Assembly: GCA_964459635.1 (NCBI GenBank)
Contig: CAYWMQ010000003.1
Coordinates: forward strand, 1-61,228
Direction: 5' to 3'
From: CAYWMQ01 sp964459635
GTDB lineage: Bacteria > Patescibacteriota > Minisyncoccia > Phycocordibacterales > UBA12088
DNA: 61,228 nt
Shown here piece after piece: positions 22,435 through 30,985 of the stretch. The translations under genes were made by a program, and so were the position numbers. Below the pieces are notes generated by a model, which had not been told where the DNA came from, made no database searches, and saw nothing but the letters and a program-made list of their open reading frames with translations. Numbering within the stretch: the first letter of the stretch is position 1; the number at the start of each line of letters is the position of its first letter.

Positions 22435-23676
22435 CTAGGCAACCGGTTCTATTTTCACAAAGCGCCGTTTGCCGATACGCAGAGTCATACCCTCCCCTAC
22501 GCACACAGCGGGATCAAGCAGTGTTTCGTCCTCCGGCAGCAGGTGGATGCCCCCGGCGGCAACAAGGCGCCTAAACTCGGCTTTGGAGCTCACCAGACCA
22601 TGGGTAGTAAGCAGATCCGCGATCGACTCACGTGCCGAGCCACGCACCGTGGTCATGTCCTCGGGCGCTTCTTTGTTCCGAAACACCTGTATGAACGCAT
22701 CCTCTGCGACACGCACCTGCTCCTCCCCATGATGCAGTGCCACCAGTTCGCGCGCCAAACGCATCTTTGCGTCGCGAGGACCGAGCTCTGCGAGAATGCC
22801 GCGAATCTCAGCTTTTGGAAGGTGGGTGTTGTTGATGAAGAGCAACTCGATCATTTCATCCGGCTGTGCCATTATTTGCCCGTACATCTCCGAGGCGTTA
22901 GCGTGCAAAAACACACCGGTACCTTTGCTTTTGGACATGAGCTCTCCTGTGCGCGGGTTTGCCATGAGCGTCACCGCCACAACAAACTTTTCTTTGTTGT
23001 GGAAGCGTTTCTGCAGCACGCGCCCCGCGAGCGCGTTAAATATCTGATCGGTACCACAGAGCTCCACATCCACATCCATGGCAACCGAATCGTAACCCTG
23101 CATGAGCGGATACATGAACTCGTGCACATAGATAGGCTTGTTCGCAGCGAGCCGCTTTTCGAACATATCTCGCTCCAACATCTGCTGGACGGTAAAGTTG
23201 GTCCCGAGCGAGAGCACATCTTCCAGGCGCATTGACGCCAGCCAGTCGTGATTGTAGCGAATGAGCGGGGGGTTGCGCTCATCGGTAAAATTCATGAGCG
23301 GCCTAATGAGCTTCTTCCATGCCTCCACATTTGCCACCACCTCTTCTCGTGTGAGCTGTTTGCGTGTCGCGGACTCGCCGCTTGGGTCTCCTATACGTGC
23401 GGTGAAATCTCCAAACAACACGATCACCTCATGTCCCAGCAGCCGAAATTTTTCAAGCAGCATGAGGTTTTTTGCGTGGCTGAGGTGGAGCGTGGGTGCT
23501 GTTGCGTCAAATCCTATATAGAAGCGAAGCCGCTCACCACTCATGAGGCGCGCCCTAAAATCAGCCTTATTCGGCAGTATCTCAACAATAGTGCCGCGAT
23601 CCAAGATCTCATCAATACGCGCCGCGTCCGTGATCATGTGCACATGCCCCGGCTGCGTCTGTGCTGTGGTGCTCAT
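22435..23676 (-). CDS. tyrS: Tyrosyl-tRNA synthetase
   Basis: TyrRS charges tRNA-Tyr. The 413-aa protein has the class I HIGH-type motif (PTLHLSHAKNLMLL, HLSH), the tyrosine-pocket segment YPLMQGYDSVAMDVDVELCGTDQIFN, KMSKS-type LMSKSKGTG, and a C-terminal S4 domain (SKAEFRRLVAAGGIHL... GMTLRIGKRRFVKI). It belongs to the longer (TyrRS-II-like) HLSH group rather than the HIGH-bearing E. coli type. The start at 23676 (MSTTAQTQ) was picked as the first ATG; 23637 (MITDAARI) is an alternative. Confidence 0.95.
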   Translation of the reverse strand: MSTTAQTQPGHVHMITDAARIDEILDRGTIVEILPNKADFRARLMSGERLRFYIGFDATAPTLHLSHAKNLMLLEKFRLLGHEVIVLFGDFTARIGDPSGESATRKQLTREEVVANVEAWKKLIRPLMNFTDERNPPLIRYNHDWLASMRLEDVLSLGTNFTVQQMLERDMFEKRLAANKPIYVHEFMYPLMQGYDSVAMDVDVELCGTDQIFNALAGRVLQKRFHNKEKFVVAVTLMANPRTGELMSKSKGTGVFLHANASEMYGQIMAQPDEMIELLFINNTHLPKAEIRGILAELGPRDAKMRLARELVALHHGEEQVRVAEDAFIQVFRNKEAPEDMTTVRGSARESIADLLTTHGLVSSKAEFRRLVAAGGIHLLPEDETLLDPAVCVGEGMTLRIGKRRFVKIEPVA

Positions 23677-23705
23677 GCTCGCCACTCTACCACAGTGTGT
23701 GCATG

Positions 23706-23735
23706 TTGACACGGCATACCCCGACGTCCTATGGT
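23706..23735 (+). promoter_or_regulatory. Consensus promoter for the penicillin-binding protein, giving a leaderless mRNA
   Basis: TTGACA (23706-23711) and TATGGT (23730-23735) are separated by 18 bases. Transcription should start near 23742, between the ATGs at 23739 and 23748, so the mRNA would carry few or no leader bases. No Shine-Dalgarno exists here. Confidence 0.65.
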
Positions 23736-23747
23736 ACTATGCCACGT

Positions 23748-26282
23748 ATGAGACACTTCTTACGTACCCTCTTTCATAGAAGACCGAAGCATCCGGTGCG
23801 CCACGTGCTCATCTTGTTGGTGGCCAGTGGTGCGGCGGTCGGCTTTATCCTCTTGGGCACCTTCCTCCTGTGGGCGTCCACCCTACCCCTCCCCTCCCTG
23901 GATGCCGTAGAAGAAAGGCGTGACGAGCGCTCAACAAAGCTGTACGACCGCACCGGCGAGGTGTTGCTGTATGACATGCACCAAGACATTAAGCGCACCG
24001 TAGTGCCGTTTGACCGCATGTCGCAGCATGTGAAGCATGCAACCATCGCAATAGAAGACTCTAATTTCTACCACCACGCTGGCATAGAGCCGCTCGCGAT
24101 AGTGCGCGCCATAGTGCGGAACATTATGGCGGGTGACCTTTTGGGGGGACAAGGAGGCAGCACCATCACACAGCAAGTCGTGAAGAACGCTCTCTTGGTG
24201 CGGGAAAAGAAGATATCGCGCAAACTCAAGGAGTGGATACTTGCGCTCAAGCTCGAGCGCCAACTCACCAAAGACCAAATTCTGGAGCTCTACTTGAATG
24301 AGGTACCGTACGGGGGCAACAAATACGGCATTGAGGAAGCGAGCCAAGGCTACTTTGGCAAACCGGCGGCTGACCTCACTATTGCGGAAAGCGCGTACCT
24401 CGCCGCACTCCCGCAGGCGCCTACATACTACTCACCGTACGGCAACAACAGGGAGGCGCTTGAGGCTCGCAAAAACCTCGTCCTCACCCGCATGCGTGCG
24501 CAAGGGTACATTACCGATGAGGAAGAAGCACAGGCGCGCGCTGAGGAGGTGTCCTTCAGGCCCCATGTATCGATCGGTATTAAGGCCCCTCATTTCGTGT
24601 TCTATGCGCTCAACGAGCTCACCAAGCAGTATGGGGAAGATGAGCTTGCCCAGGCGGGTCTCAAGGTGGTGACCACGCTTGATTGGGAGCTTCAGCGTGA
24701 GGCAGAAGCTATTGTGTACAAGCATGCGCTGCAGAACGAAACGGCACATAACGCATCGAACGCGAGTCTTATGGCTATCGACCCGGAAAACGGCGATATT
24801 CTCGTAATGGTGGGAAGTCGAGACTACTTTGACGAAAAAATAGACGGCAACTACAACATTGGGCTTGCAAAGCGCCAGCCCGGTTCGGCATTCAAGCCGT
24901 TCGGGTACGCAACAGCGTTTGCGAAGGGATACACACCGGAAACGATACTGTTCGATGTACGCACGCAATTTTCGACCGCGTGCGAGCCCTCAAATCTCAC
25001 AAGTGAGGGTGACTGCTATGCGCCCACGAACTACGACAGTGCGTACCGTGGCCCCATGTCCGCAAGGAACGCGCTCGCACAATCCGTGAACATACCGGCC
25101 GTGAAGATTCTGTACCTCGCCGGCATACGGGAAACTATCGAAACGGCGCAGCGTATGGGCATATCGACCTTGGGTGACTGGCGCCGCTATGGGCTTACGT
25201 TGGTGTTGGGAGGAGGTGAGGTGTCCTTATTGGAAATGACCAGCGCGTACGGGGTGTTTGCACGGGAGGGTACCCGATACCCACACCACAGTGTGCTCCA
25301 CATAGAAGACGCGGATGGAAACACCGTCGACACCTATACCCCACGCGGATCGTCCGCTCTTGATCGCGATATTGCGCTTCAGATATCCGATGTATTGTCC
25401 GACAACGCGGCTCGGGCTCCCGCCTTTGGCTCAAATTCCTTCCTGCATTTTCCAGGACGGGATGTGGCGGTCAAAACAGGCACCACCAACGACTACCGAG
25501 ACGCATGGATAGTCGGCTACACCCCAAAGGTGGCGGTGGGTGCATGGGCGGGCAACAACGACAACACACCGATGGAAAAAAAGGTGGCGGGCTTTATCGT
25601 AGCGCCCATGTGGAATGAGTTCATGCAGGCCTACTTCGCAAAGTACCCCGACCAACCATCATTTGCAGCACCCCCAGGCATCCCCTCGGACATTAAGCCC
25701 GTGCTGCGCGGACGCTATGAGGGCGGCACCTCTGTCGTTATGGACACCCGCACTAACGAGCGCGCAACAGACGAAACCCCCGAAGAGTTCCGGAAAGAGG
25801 TCTTCGTACCGGACATACACAACATTCTGCACTGGGTGAACAAGGACGACCCCCGCGGTCCGGTGCCCACAAACCCCGCTTCAGACGGCCAATACCGCTA
25901 CTGGGAGTATGGAGTTCAGGCATACGCCGCGGCAAACGCAGGGCTTGGTGTGCCTACAGAAGGTGAGGGGAGTGAGCAGAGCGGAACGGGTCGGGAAGAG
26001 GACCGCCCCCGAGTTCGCATCACACGCCCATCAGATGGAAGGCGCTTCGACAAAGACACCACTATCCAGGTTAGGTTGGACATAGAGAGCACATACCCTC
26101 CACAAAAAGCAGACTTTTTTGTGAATGGCTCAGTGGTGGGAAGCAGTGAAGGAGATGTTGATTCGTTCTCATTCAAGCCGAGTGATGTTCCATCAATACG
26201 GGAAGAAAACACACTCATGGTCATTGTGTACGACGAACACATGAACCGCGGGGGTGCCTCGGTAGACTTCTTGGTGCGATAG
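23748..26282 (+). CDS. Class A penicillin-binding protein (PBP1A-like)
   Basis: This bifunctional enzyme polymerises glycan and cross-links stem peptides outside the membrane. The 844-aa product has one N-terminal membrane helix (HVLILLVASGAAVGFILLGTFLL), a GT51 domain (IEDSNFYHHAGI, GGSTITQQVVKN, KLKEWILALKLERQ, ILELYLNEVPYG), then a transpeptidase with SAFK (in QPGSAFKPF), SVN, and KTGTTNDYRDAW. The C-terminus after about 650 ends in an Ig-like beta domain (RPRVRITRPSDGRRFDKDTTIQVR). ATG at 23739 is the alternative start; the promoter favours 23748. Confidence 0.95.
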   Translation: MRHFLRTLFHRRPKHPVRHVLILLVASGAAVGFILLGTFLLWASTLPLPSLDAVEERRDERSTKLYDRTGEVLLYDMHQDIKRTVVPFDRMSQHVKHATIAIEDSNFYHHAGIEPLAIVRAIVRNIMAGDLLGGQGGSTITQQVVKNALLVREKKISRKLKEWILALKLERQLTKDQILELYLNEVPYGGNKYGIEEASQGYFGKPAADLTIAESAYLAALPQAPTYYSPYGNNREALEARKNLVLTRMRAQGYITDEEEAQARAEEVSFRPHVSIGIKAPHFVFYALNELTKQYGEDELAQAGLKVVTTLDWELQREAEAIVYKHALQNETAHNASNASLMAIDPENGDILVMVGSRDYFDEKIDGNYNIGLAKRQPGSAFKPFGYATAFAKGYTPETILFDVRTQFSTACEPSNLTSEGDCYAPTNYDSAYRGPMSARNALAQSVNIPAVKILYLAGIRETIETAQRMGISTLGDWRRYGLTLVLGGGEVSLLEMTSAYGVFAREGTRYPHHSVLHIEDADGNTVDTYTPRGSSALDRDIALQISDVLSDNAARAPAFGSNSFLHFPGRDVAVKTGTTNDYRDAWIVGYTPKVAVGAWAGNNDNTPMEKKVAGFIVAPMWNEFMQAYFAKYPDQPSFAAPPGIPSDIKPVLRGRYEGGTSVVMDTRTNERATDETPEEFRKEVFVPDIHNILHWVNKDDPRGPVPTNPASDGQYRYWEYGVQAYAAANAGLGVPTEGEGSEQSGTGREEDRPRVRITRPSDGRRFDKDTTIQVRLDIESTYPPQKADFFVNGSVVGSSEGDVDSFSFKPSDVPSIREENTLMVIVYDEHMNRGGASVDFLVR

Positions 26283-26286
26283 GACC

Positions 26287-26541
26287 TTAACGCACATGTG
26301 ATAGACGCACCCCATGCTTCTCGCGCAGTATGGCGAGTATGCGGGGGGCATGCACCACCACTTCACTGCGCACCACCGGATGGCAGGAAAGGAGTACGCC
26401 TCCTTGTGTAAAACGAAGCTCCTTTTCCGAAAGCGTAATGCCGCACTCGTCACGCACCACAGCACAGACCATGCGCGCCATACTCGCATGCGGCGGCTCA
26501 AGTGAGCGATACCTTGCCAAATACGCCCCCAATCCTTCCAT
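26287..26541 (-). CDS. DUF721/DciA-like small protein
   Basis: The 84-aa protein begins 8 bases after dnaN on the same strand, so it should be in the dnaA-dnaN transcript. A helical N-terminus is followed by LRFTQGGVLLSCHPVVRSEVVVHAPRILAIL, which resembles the strand-helix core of DUF721 proteins (the family of the helicase loader DciA). The similarity is weak and the protein is shorter than DciA. Position beside dnaN supports a replication role, but this is inference. Confidence 0.5.
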   Translation of the reverse strand: MEGLGAYLARYRSLEPPHASMARMVCAVVRDECGITLSEKELRFTQGGVLLSCHPVVRSEVVVHAPRILAILREKHGVRLSHVR

Positions 26542-26548
26542 ATGCCGT

Positions 26549-27649
26549 TTACCTGTTCATGGGCATCACCAAGTATGTGAATCCCGAGTCACCGACACCA
26601 CGTATCACCATGGGCGACCCCGGCCCTTTGAGCGAGAACACCACAGAGTCTGTTTTAAGGGACTGAAACACATCAACCAGAAATCGTTGATTGAAGCTTT
26701 GGCTGATCGATTGACCTGCAAGCGCGGTACGCACAGTGTCTGTCACCTCTCCCACACTCGCATTCTCGGTATGAACGGTACAGGTTGCACTGTTCACATC
26801 AAACGTGAGCGTTGTTTGATTAAACTTGTCTGCAAACACAGCGGCTTTGCGCAGCACCTGCTCAATATCCGATGACAGCATTGTAGCCTCCGCTACAAAC
26901 TCGGTGGGTATTATCTCCTTGTAGTTGGGGAATGAGCCCGATACCAAACGTGTCGTGAAGTATAGTCCCGGTGCGGTCAGGGAAAGTTGGTGTTCATTTA
27001 CACGCAACTCAGCAACATCCCGCACACGCTCCAGTGCACGTGTGAGTTCCGCGACATTGCGAGCAGGTACTAAGAGTGGATCAAGGGCGACCTGCTTCTT
27101 GAGCGGTACGCGCTTTTCAGCCAAACGGAAAGAGTCTGTTGCGGCAGCAACAAGCTCGGTGCCGTCAAAATGCACATACACACTCGCAAGCTCTGGTTTA
27201 ATGGTAGAGGGTGACGCGCTCCACGACACCGCATGAAGTGCCGCAAGAAAGTCAGACGCCACCAGTGTTACCGGACTGGCGCCGGATACCTCGGGAAGGG
27301 CCGGGAACTCCGCATCATCCTCCACCGCAAGGCGTGCCTTGGTGTGTGCGGTAGTAACAACGAGGCCGCCCGGGGTGCGTTCCAGTGTGACCTGCGAAGC
27401 GGATGGTAAGCTCGCAACCACGCCGGAAAGTACTGAGGCCGGTACGGCGGCGCGTCCCGGAAGCGCATCCGTACACGGCACCGTACGTCGAACCCCCACC
27501 TCAAGATTTGTCGCTTCCGCAACAAGAAGTGATCCCTCAACCTTTAGAAGCACACACTGGAGCACAGGCAGTGTTGCGTGTTTGCCCGCAACACGATCAA
27601 GCGCACTTACCACGTCCTGCAACTGCTCCTTCGTAGTGGTGCATTTCAT
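26549..27649 (-). CDS. dnaN: DNA polymerase III beta sliding clamp
   Basis: The clamp tethers the replicative polymerase to DNA. The 366-aa protein has three repeated clamp domains: MKCTTTKEQLQDVVSALDRV at the start, the middle domain around FLAALHAVSWSAS, and the third with FLVDVFQSLKT near the C-terminus, ending TYLVMPMNR, matching the conserved YxxMPMRL-type end of the protein-binding pocket. It is 221 bases downstream of dnaA in the same direction. DnaA boxes lie in that spacer. Confidence 0.97.
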   Translation of the reverse strand: MKCTTTKEQLQDVVSALDRVAGKHATLPVLQCVLLKVEGSLLVAEATNLEVGVRRTVPCTDALPGRAAVPASVLSGVVASLPSASQVTLERTPGGLVVTTAHTKARLAVEDDAEFPALPEVSGASPVTLVASDFLAALHAVSWSASPSTIKPELASVYVHFDGTELVAAATDSFRLAEKRVPLKKQVALDPLLVPARNVAELTRALERVRDVAELRVNEHQLSLTAPGLYFTTRLVSGSFPNYKEIIPTEFVAEATMLSSDIEQVLRKAAVFADKFNQTTLTFDVNSATCTVHTENASVGEVTDTVRTALAGQSISQSFNQRFLVDVFQSLKTDSVVFSLKGPGSPMVIRGVGDSGFTYLVMPMNR

Positions 27650-27869
27650 ATGTGGTATAAACGATTACTACTAGTGATGTGGATAAGTGGATAACAAGAT
27701 CTCATCTTATGAATGCTAGATGAATTCAGGTTTCATCACTATTTTTCATGTGCATTTCACCTGTGTATATGTGCCACCGTACGTCCGTTTCTCGAGCCTC
27801 TCATGTCTTCTTCTCGATCTCCCCACTTCTTCACCGTGTTGTGCCCCCTTCATGCAGTATTCATCCACA
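27650..27869. other. dnaA-dnaN spacer with two DnaA boxes (possible oriC part)
   Basis: TGTGGATAA at 27678-27686 is an exact reverse-strand DnaA box (TTATCCACA). AGTGGATAA at 27686-27694 is a one-mismatch copy directly adjoining it. The spacer is relatively AT-rich and contains no gene. Together with the boxes upstream of dnaA it forms a candidate bipartite origin. Confidence 0.6.
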
Positions 27870-29228
27870 CTATTTCAACATCGCCCGCACCTCTTCGATT
27901 TCCTGTTGCAGAGCAGGGCTAGATGCCAGGTCGTTTCGAATTTTGTCGCACGAGTGTATGACGGTTGTGTGGTCGCGCCCCCCAAGCTTCGTGCCTATGG
28001 TTGGGTAGCTGATGTGAAAATCTTCACGCATGAGATACATAATAACCTGGCGCGGCTTCACTACCTCCTTCTTTCGCGTCTTTTCGTAAATGGCATTCTC
28101 CTCGACGTCGTAGTATCGAGCCACACGTTCAACCAAGTCCTTGATCGAAAGCTGTTTTTGCGCCCGCCCGCTGTTGCGCACAATGTGCCGCAGATCCTCC
28201 TCTGAAAGCGCCTCCCCCTTTACTTGTGTTTGGCAGATGACCCTATTCAGTACACCCTCAAGGTCGCGTATGTTTCCTTCCACCTCGCGGGCTATAAATG
28301 CAGCGGCCTCGGCACTGAGCAAGAACGTATTTGCCGCAGCTTTTGTTTTCAGTATGGCAATACGCGAGTCAAGGTCGGGTGCGCCCACATCCACTATCAT
28401 TCCCTGTGAAAAGCGCGACTTGAGCCGGTCGGTGAGTCCTTGGATGTAGTTGGGGTGGCGATCGGAAGAAAACACGATCTGCTTGTTGTTTTCGTACAGT
28501 GTGTTGAAGAGGTGGAAGAGCTCTTCTTGCATCTTCTCTTTCCCGGACAGGAACTGTACATCGTCCATGATAAGCACGTCATACTGCCGATACTTTTCTT
28601 TGACCTGCTGTATCGTGTTTTGTTGGAGTGCGTTCACGATATCCGTACCGAAGCGCTCGCTTGTGACATATATCACCTTTCGAGAGGTGTTTTGGCGCTT
28701 GAGTTGGTTGCCCACCGCTTGTATGAGGTGTGTTTTCCCGTAGCCTGTGTTTCCGTAAATGAAGAGCGGGTTGTACGTGATGCCTGGCTCCGCAACCACC
28801 GCCTGAGCGGCTGCATGCGCGAGTTCGTTAAATGAGCCGACCACAAAAGACTCGAACAAGTAGCGCGGGTTGAGGTTGTCGGTGCGTGACACGTAGTGCT
28901 CCGCGAGCGGAAGCTCTGCGCTCGGAATGCCCCGCTCGCGCACCCGTTCAGGCGCCTTGCGCTCCTTGGGTTCTTTTGCGATGACGTACTCGACACTACG
29001 CACATCCGGCAGTACGCCCCGCAATGCACGCAGAATGGTGCGGTGGTGCTTGTCGGCAAGCCAATCCTTATAGAACTGGCTCGGCACGCCGATGTACACC
29101 ACCCCATCCTCGATGCGTATGAGGTGTGTGCCCTTGAACCACGTGCTGAAGTTGGCACGAGACACGGACAGTTCGATATCAACAAGCACATTCTCCCAAA
29201 CCTGATGTGTGTCGATAACAGGAGCCAT
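27870..29228 (-). CDS. dnaA: Chromosomal replication initiator DnaA
   Basis: DnaA-ATP melts the origin. The 452-aa protein has domain I (VWENVLVDIELSVSRANFSTWF), a short linker, AAA+ domain III with Walker A GNTGYGKTH at 159-167 and Walker B VLIMDDVQFLSG, and domain IV with the signature LGGRDHTTVIHSCDKI that binds DnaA boxes. A TATAAT (minus strand, 29243-29248) is 15 bases before the ATG, so the transcript has a very short leader and no Shine-Dalgarno. Confidence 0.98.
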   Translation of the reverse strand: MAPVIDTHQVWENVLVDIELSVSRANFSTWFKGTHLIRIEDGVVYIGVPSQFYKDWLADKHHRTILRALRGVLPDVRSVEYVIAKEPKERKAPERVRERGIPSAELPLAEHYVSRTDNLNPRYLFESFVVGSFNELAHAAAQAVVAEPGITYNPLFIYGNTGYGKTHLIQAVGNQLKRQNTSRKVIYVTSERFGTDIVNALQQNTIQQVKEKYRQYDVLIMDDVQFLSGKEKMQEELFHLFNTLYENNKQIVFSSDRHPNYIQGLTDRLKSRFSQGMIVDVGAPDLDSRIAILKTKAAANTFLLSAEAAAFIAREVEGNIRDLEGVLNRVICQTQVKGEALSEEDLRHIVRNSGRAQKQLSIKDLVERVARYYDVEENAIYEKTRKKEVVKPRQVIMYLMREDFHISYPTIGTKLGGRDHTTVIHSCDKIRNDLASSPALQQEIEEVRAMLK

Positions 29229-29242
29229 AGTCGGTAAAAGGT

Positions 29243-29248
29243 ATTATA
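29243..29248 (-). promoter_or_regulatory. -10 box of dnaA with near-leaderless start
   Basis: Perfect TATAAT on the minus strand. Transcription starting about 7 bases downstream would leave only about 8 leader bases before the dnaA ATG at 29228. Confidence 0.5.
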
Positions 29249-29302
29249 GTCCCTGCCCCGCGTTTGCATAGTTGCGCATATCGCGTGTGCGTGGGTGTAT
29301 CG

Positions 29303-29330
29303 TGTGGATAGCGTGTGGATATGTGGATGA
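29303..29330. other. Three tandem DnaA-box-like repeats upstream of dnaA (candidate oriC)
   Basis: TGTGGATAG (29303-29311), TGTGGATAT (29314-29322) and TGTGGATGA (29322-29330) each match TGTGGATAA except at the last one or two bases. An AT-rich stretch (29355-29395) follows and may be the unwinding element. Position beside dnaA supports oriC. Confidence 0.6.
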
Positions 29331-29449
29331 GCTAATGCGCTACGCAGAAGACGCGCAAAAACTTGACATCTATGCAATTTTAGTTCAGTATTAGCTCGGA
29401 GTACCTTCACATCACCACACCGCGCGTGTGGGAGAATAGGGAGAAAAGC

Positions 29450-30985
29450 ATGAGTGCAGACGCCCTTTGGGGCTTGTTGATCGTTGTTGCAGTGGGCTTG
29501 ATGGCCATCTACGCCCTCTGGGACTTCATCAAGCCGCTGTTTGCGGTGAAGAAAAAGAAAGCGACTTCAAGCGGCACCGCACCTGCCCCGTTTCTTCCTC
29601 GGAGCACTGCATGGCTTACGGTCGATGCTGTCCTGCTCACCTTCCCTATCTGGATTCAGATCCCGATACATCTCTTTCTGACCGGATGGTGGTATGTGAT
29701 GGCGGAAAGCGCAGTGTTCTTCCTGTCAGGGTGCTTACTGGTGGTTATGCCGCTATACGCGGTTCAAAGCGCGAACGCGTTCGACAGGGGCGAGCAAACC
29801 TTTGTCACTTTCGTGAAGCGCTACCGTAACAGGTTATTCCTGCGTAAAAAAGGTGAGAAATACCTTGACTTAGTTGGACACATGCTGCCCGACAGAACGT
29901 TCAAGGGCCTGCTGGACCCCGCGCTAAACCGCGAACAGAACGAATTCTGGCGCATTGTTGAGTGTAACGGCGCGGAAGCGCCGGTCGGCTCCGAGGTCCA
30001 TAAACTTCTCACGGTACGTCTACTGCTTTGGTATATCAACATCTGGTACGATGTTGCGCTAATCGGTGTTAGGGGCCTTGTTGAGGTGAATGAGCGGCCA
30101 ATCGAAAAATGGCGCATTGAGAGCCGTGTTGGCAAAGACAGTGAGACGGGCGCGGATACAACCATGCCAAAGGTTCACATTATTCCACCTAGGCGGGGCG
30201 AGACAACAAACCACATACGCACCGCACCTGAAAGATGGGTGGTCTATGTCGAACAGGGCGAGGTCAAGGGTGCGTACATACCTGTGGATACCATCGTCAT
30301 CTTCTACATCCGCTCGATAAACCCGATGCAGCAAGAGCGCTACCAGGGAATATGGTCGCAGTTCCTGAATGACGCCGCTGTTGATATTGTGCTGCGTGCA
30401 CAACGCGGCCTGACCATGGCTCAAATATTCGACCTAAACATCGACACCAAGGGAACAGTCGGTGCTGAAGCAAATGACTTGCTTGTGCAGGAAATACGCC
30501 GAATCAAGCGTCGACTTGAGGAGAACATTGGAATAACGATTGATGATGCCGCCCAGCCGGACGAAGCGGATTACTCCGGTGGAGTGCAGATACGTGCGCT
30601 TACCATTCACACACGCAGTCAGAAGGAGGCGGAAGCGCTCAGTGCGCCGTGGGTTGCGGAGCGGCAAGGTAAAGCTAAAGAGACGCTAGGTAAGGCTGAA
30701 GCCGTTGCCGAGGCGGCGGTCACGGACGCAGTTGCCCAAGCGATTAAGGAGCACGGTGAAGCGGGTGTGATCGCTCGTGAGACCGATGCGGTGGCGCACG
30801 CGGCCGGTGAAGCAAAGAACGCAACACTTATGGCGAGTTTTGGCCGAAGTGGAGCGGCGCAACCTGCAGAAGACGCGACAAGCACGCTGTTGAAGCAGTT
30901 GGTGGCTCTGTTGCAGCAGCAAGGAAAAACCCAAGAGGAAATACGTGAGGCACTTACGCAGGCGCGTAAGGAGAAGGAGGAGTAA
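29450..30985 (+). CDS. SPFH/band-7-like membrane protein
   Basis: The 511-aa protein starts after GGGAG (29440-29444). It has an N-terminal helix (ALWGLLIVVAVGLMAIYALW), two further hydrophobic segments at about 55-110, a soluble domain with the SPFH-like strand-helix pattern (VVYVEQGEVKGAYIPVDTIVIFYIRSINP), then an Ala/Glu/Lys-rich coiled coil (GKAKETLGKAEAVAEAAVTD...) and a Gln-rich C-terminus. Flotillin-like proteins scaffold membranes. The match to SPFH is by architecture only. The gene starts an operon with the next (TAATG overlap) and is inserted between dnaA and rpmH, where most bacteria have only a short spacer. Confidence 0.6.
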   Translation: MSADALWGLLIVVAVGLMAIYALWDFIKPLFAVKKKKATSSGTAPAPFLPRSTAWLTVDAVLLTFPIWIQIPIHLFLTGWWYVMAESAVFFLSGCLLVVMPLYAVQSANAFDRGEQTFVTFVKRYRNRLFLRKKGEKYLDLVGHMLPDRTFKGLLDPALNREQNEFWRIVECNGAEAPVGSEVHKLLTVRLLLWYINIWYDVALIGVRGLVEVNERPIEKWRIESRVGKDSETGADTTMPKVHIIPPRRGETTNHIRTAPERWVVYVEQGEVKGAYIPVDTIVIFYIRSINPMQQERYQGIWSQFLNDAAVDIVLRAQRGLTMAQIFDLNIDTKGTVGAEANDLLVQEIRRIKRRLEENIGITIDDAAQPDEADYSGGVQIRALTIHTRSQKEAEALSAPWVAERQGKAKETLGKAEAVAEAAVTDAVAQAIKEHGEAGVIARETDAVAHAAGEAKNATLMASFGRSGAAQPAEDATSTLLKQLVALLQQQGKTQEEIREALTQARKEKEE

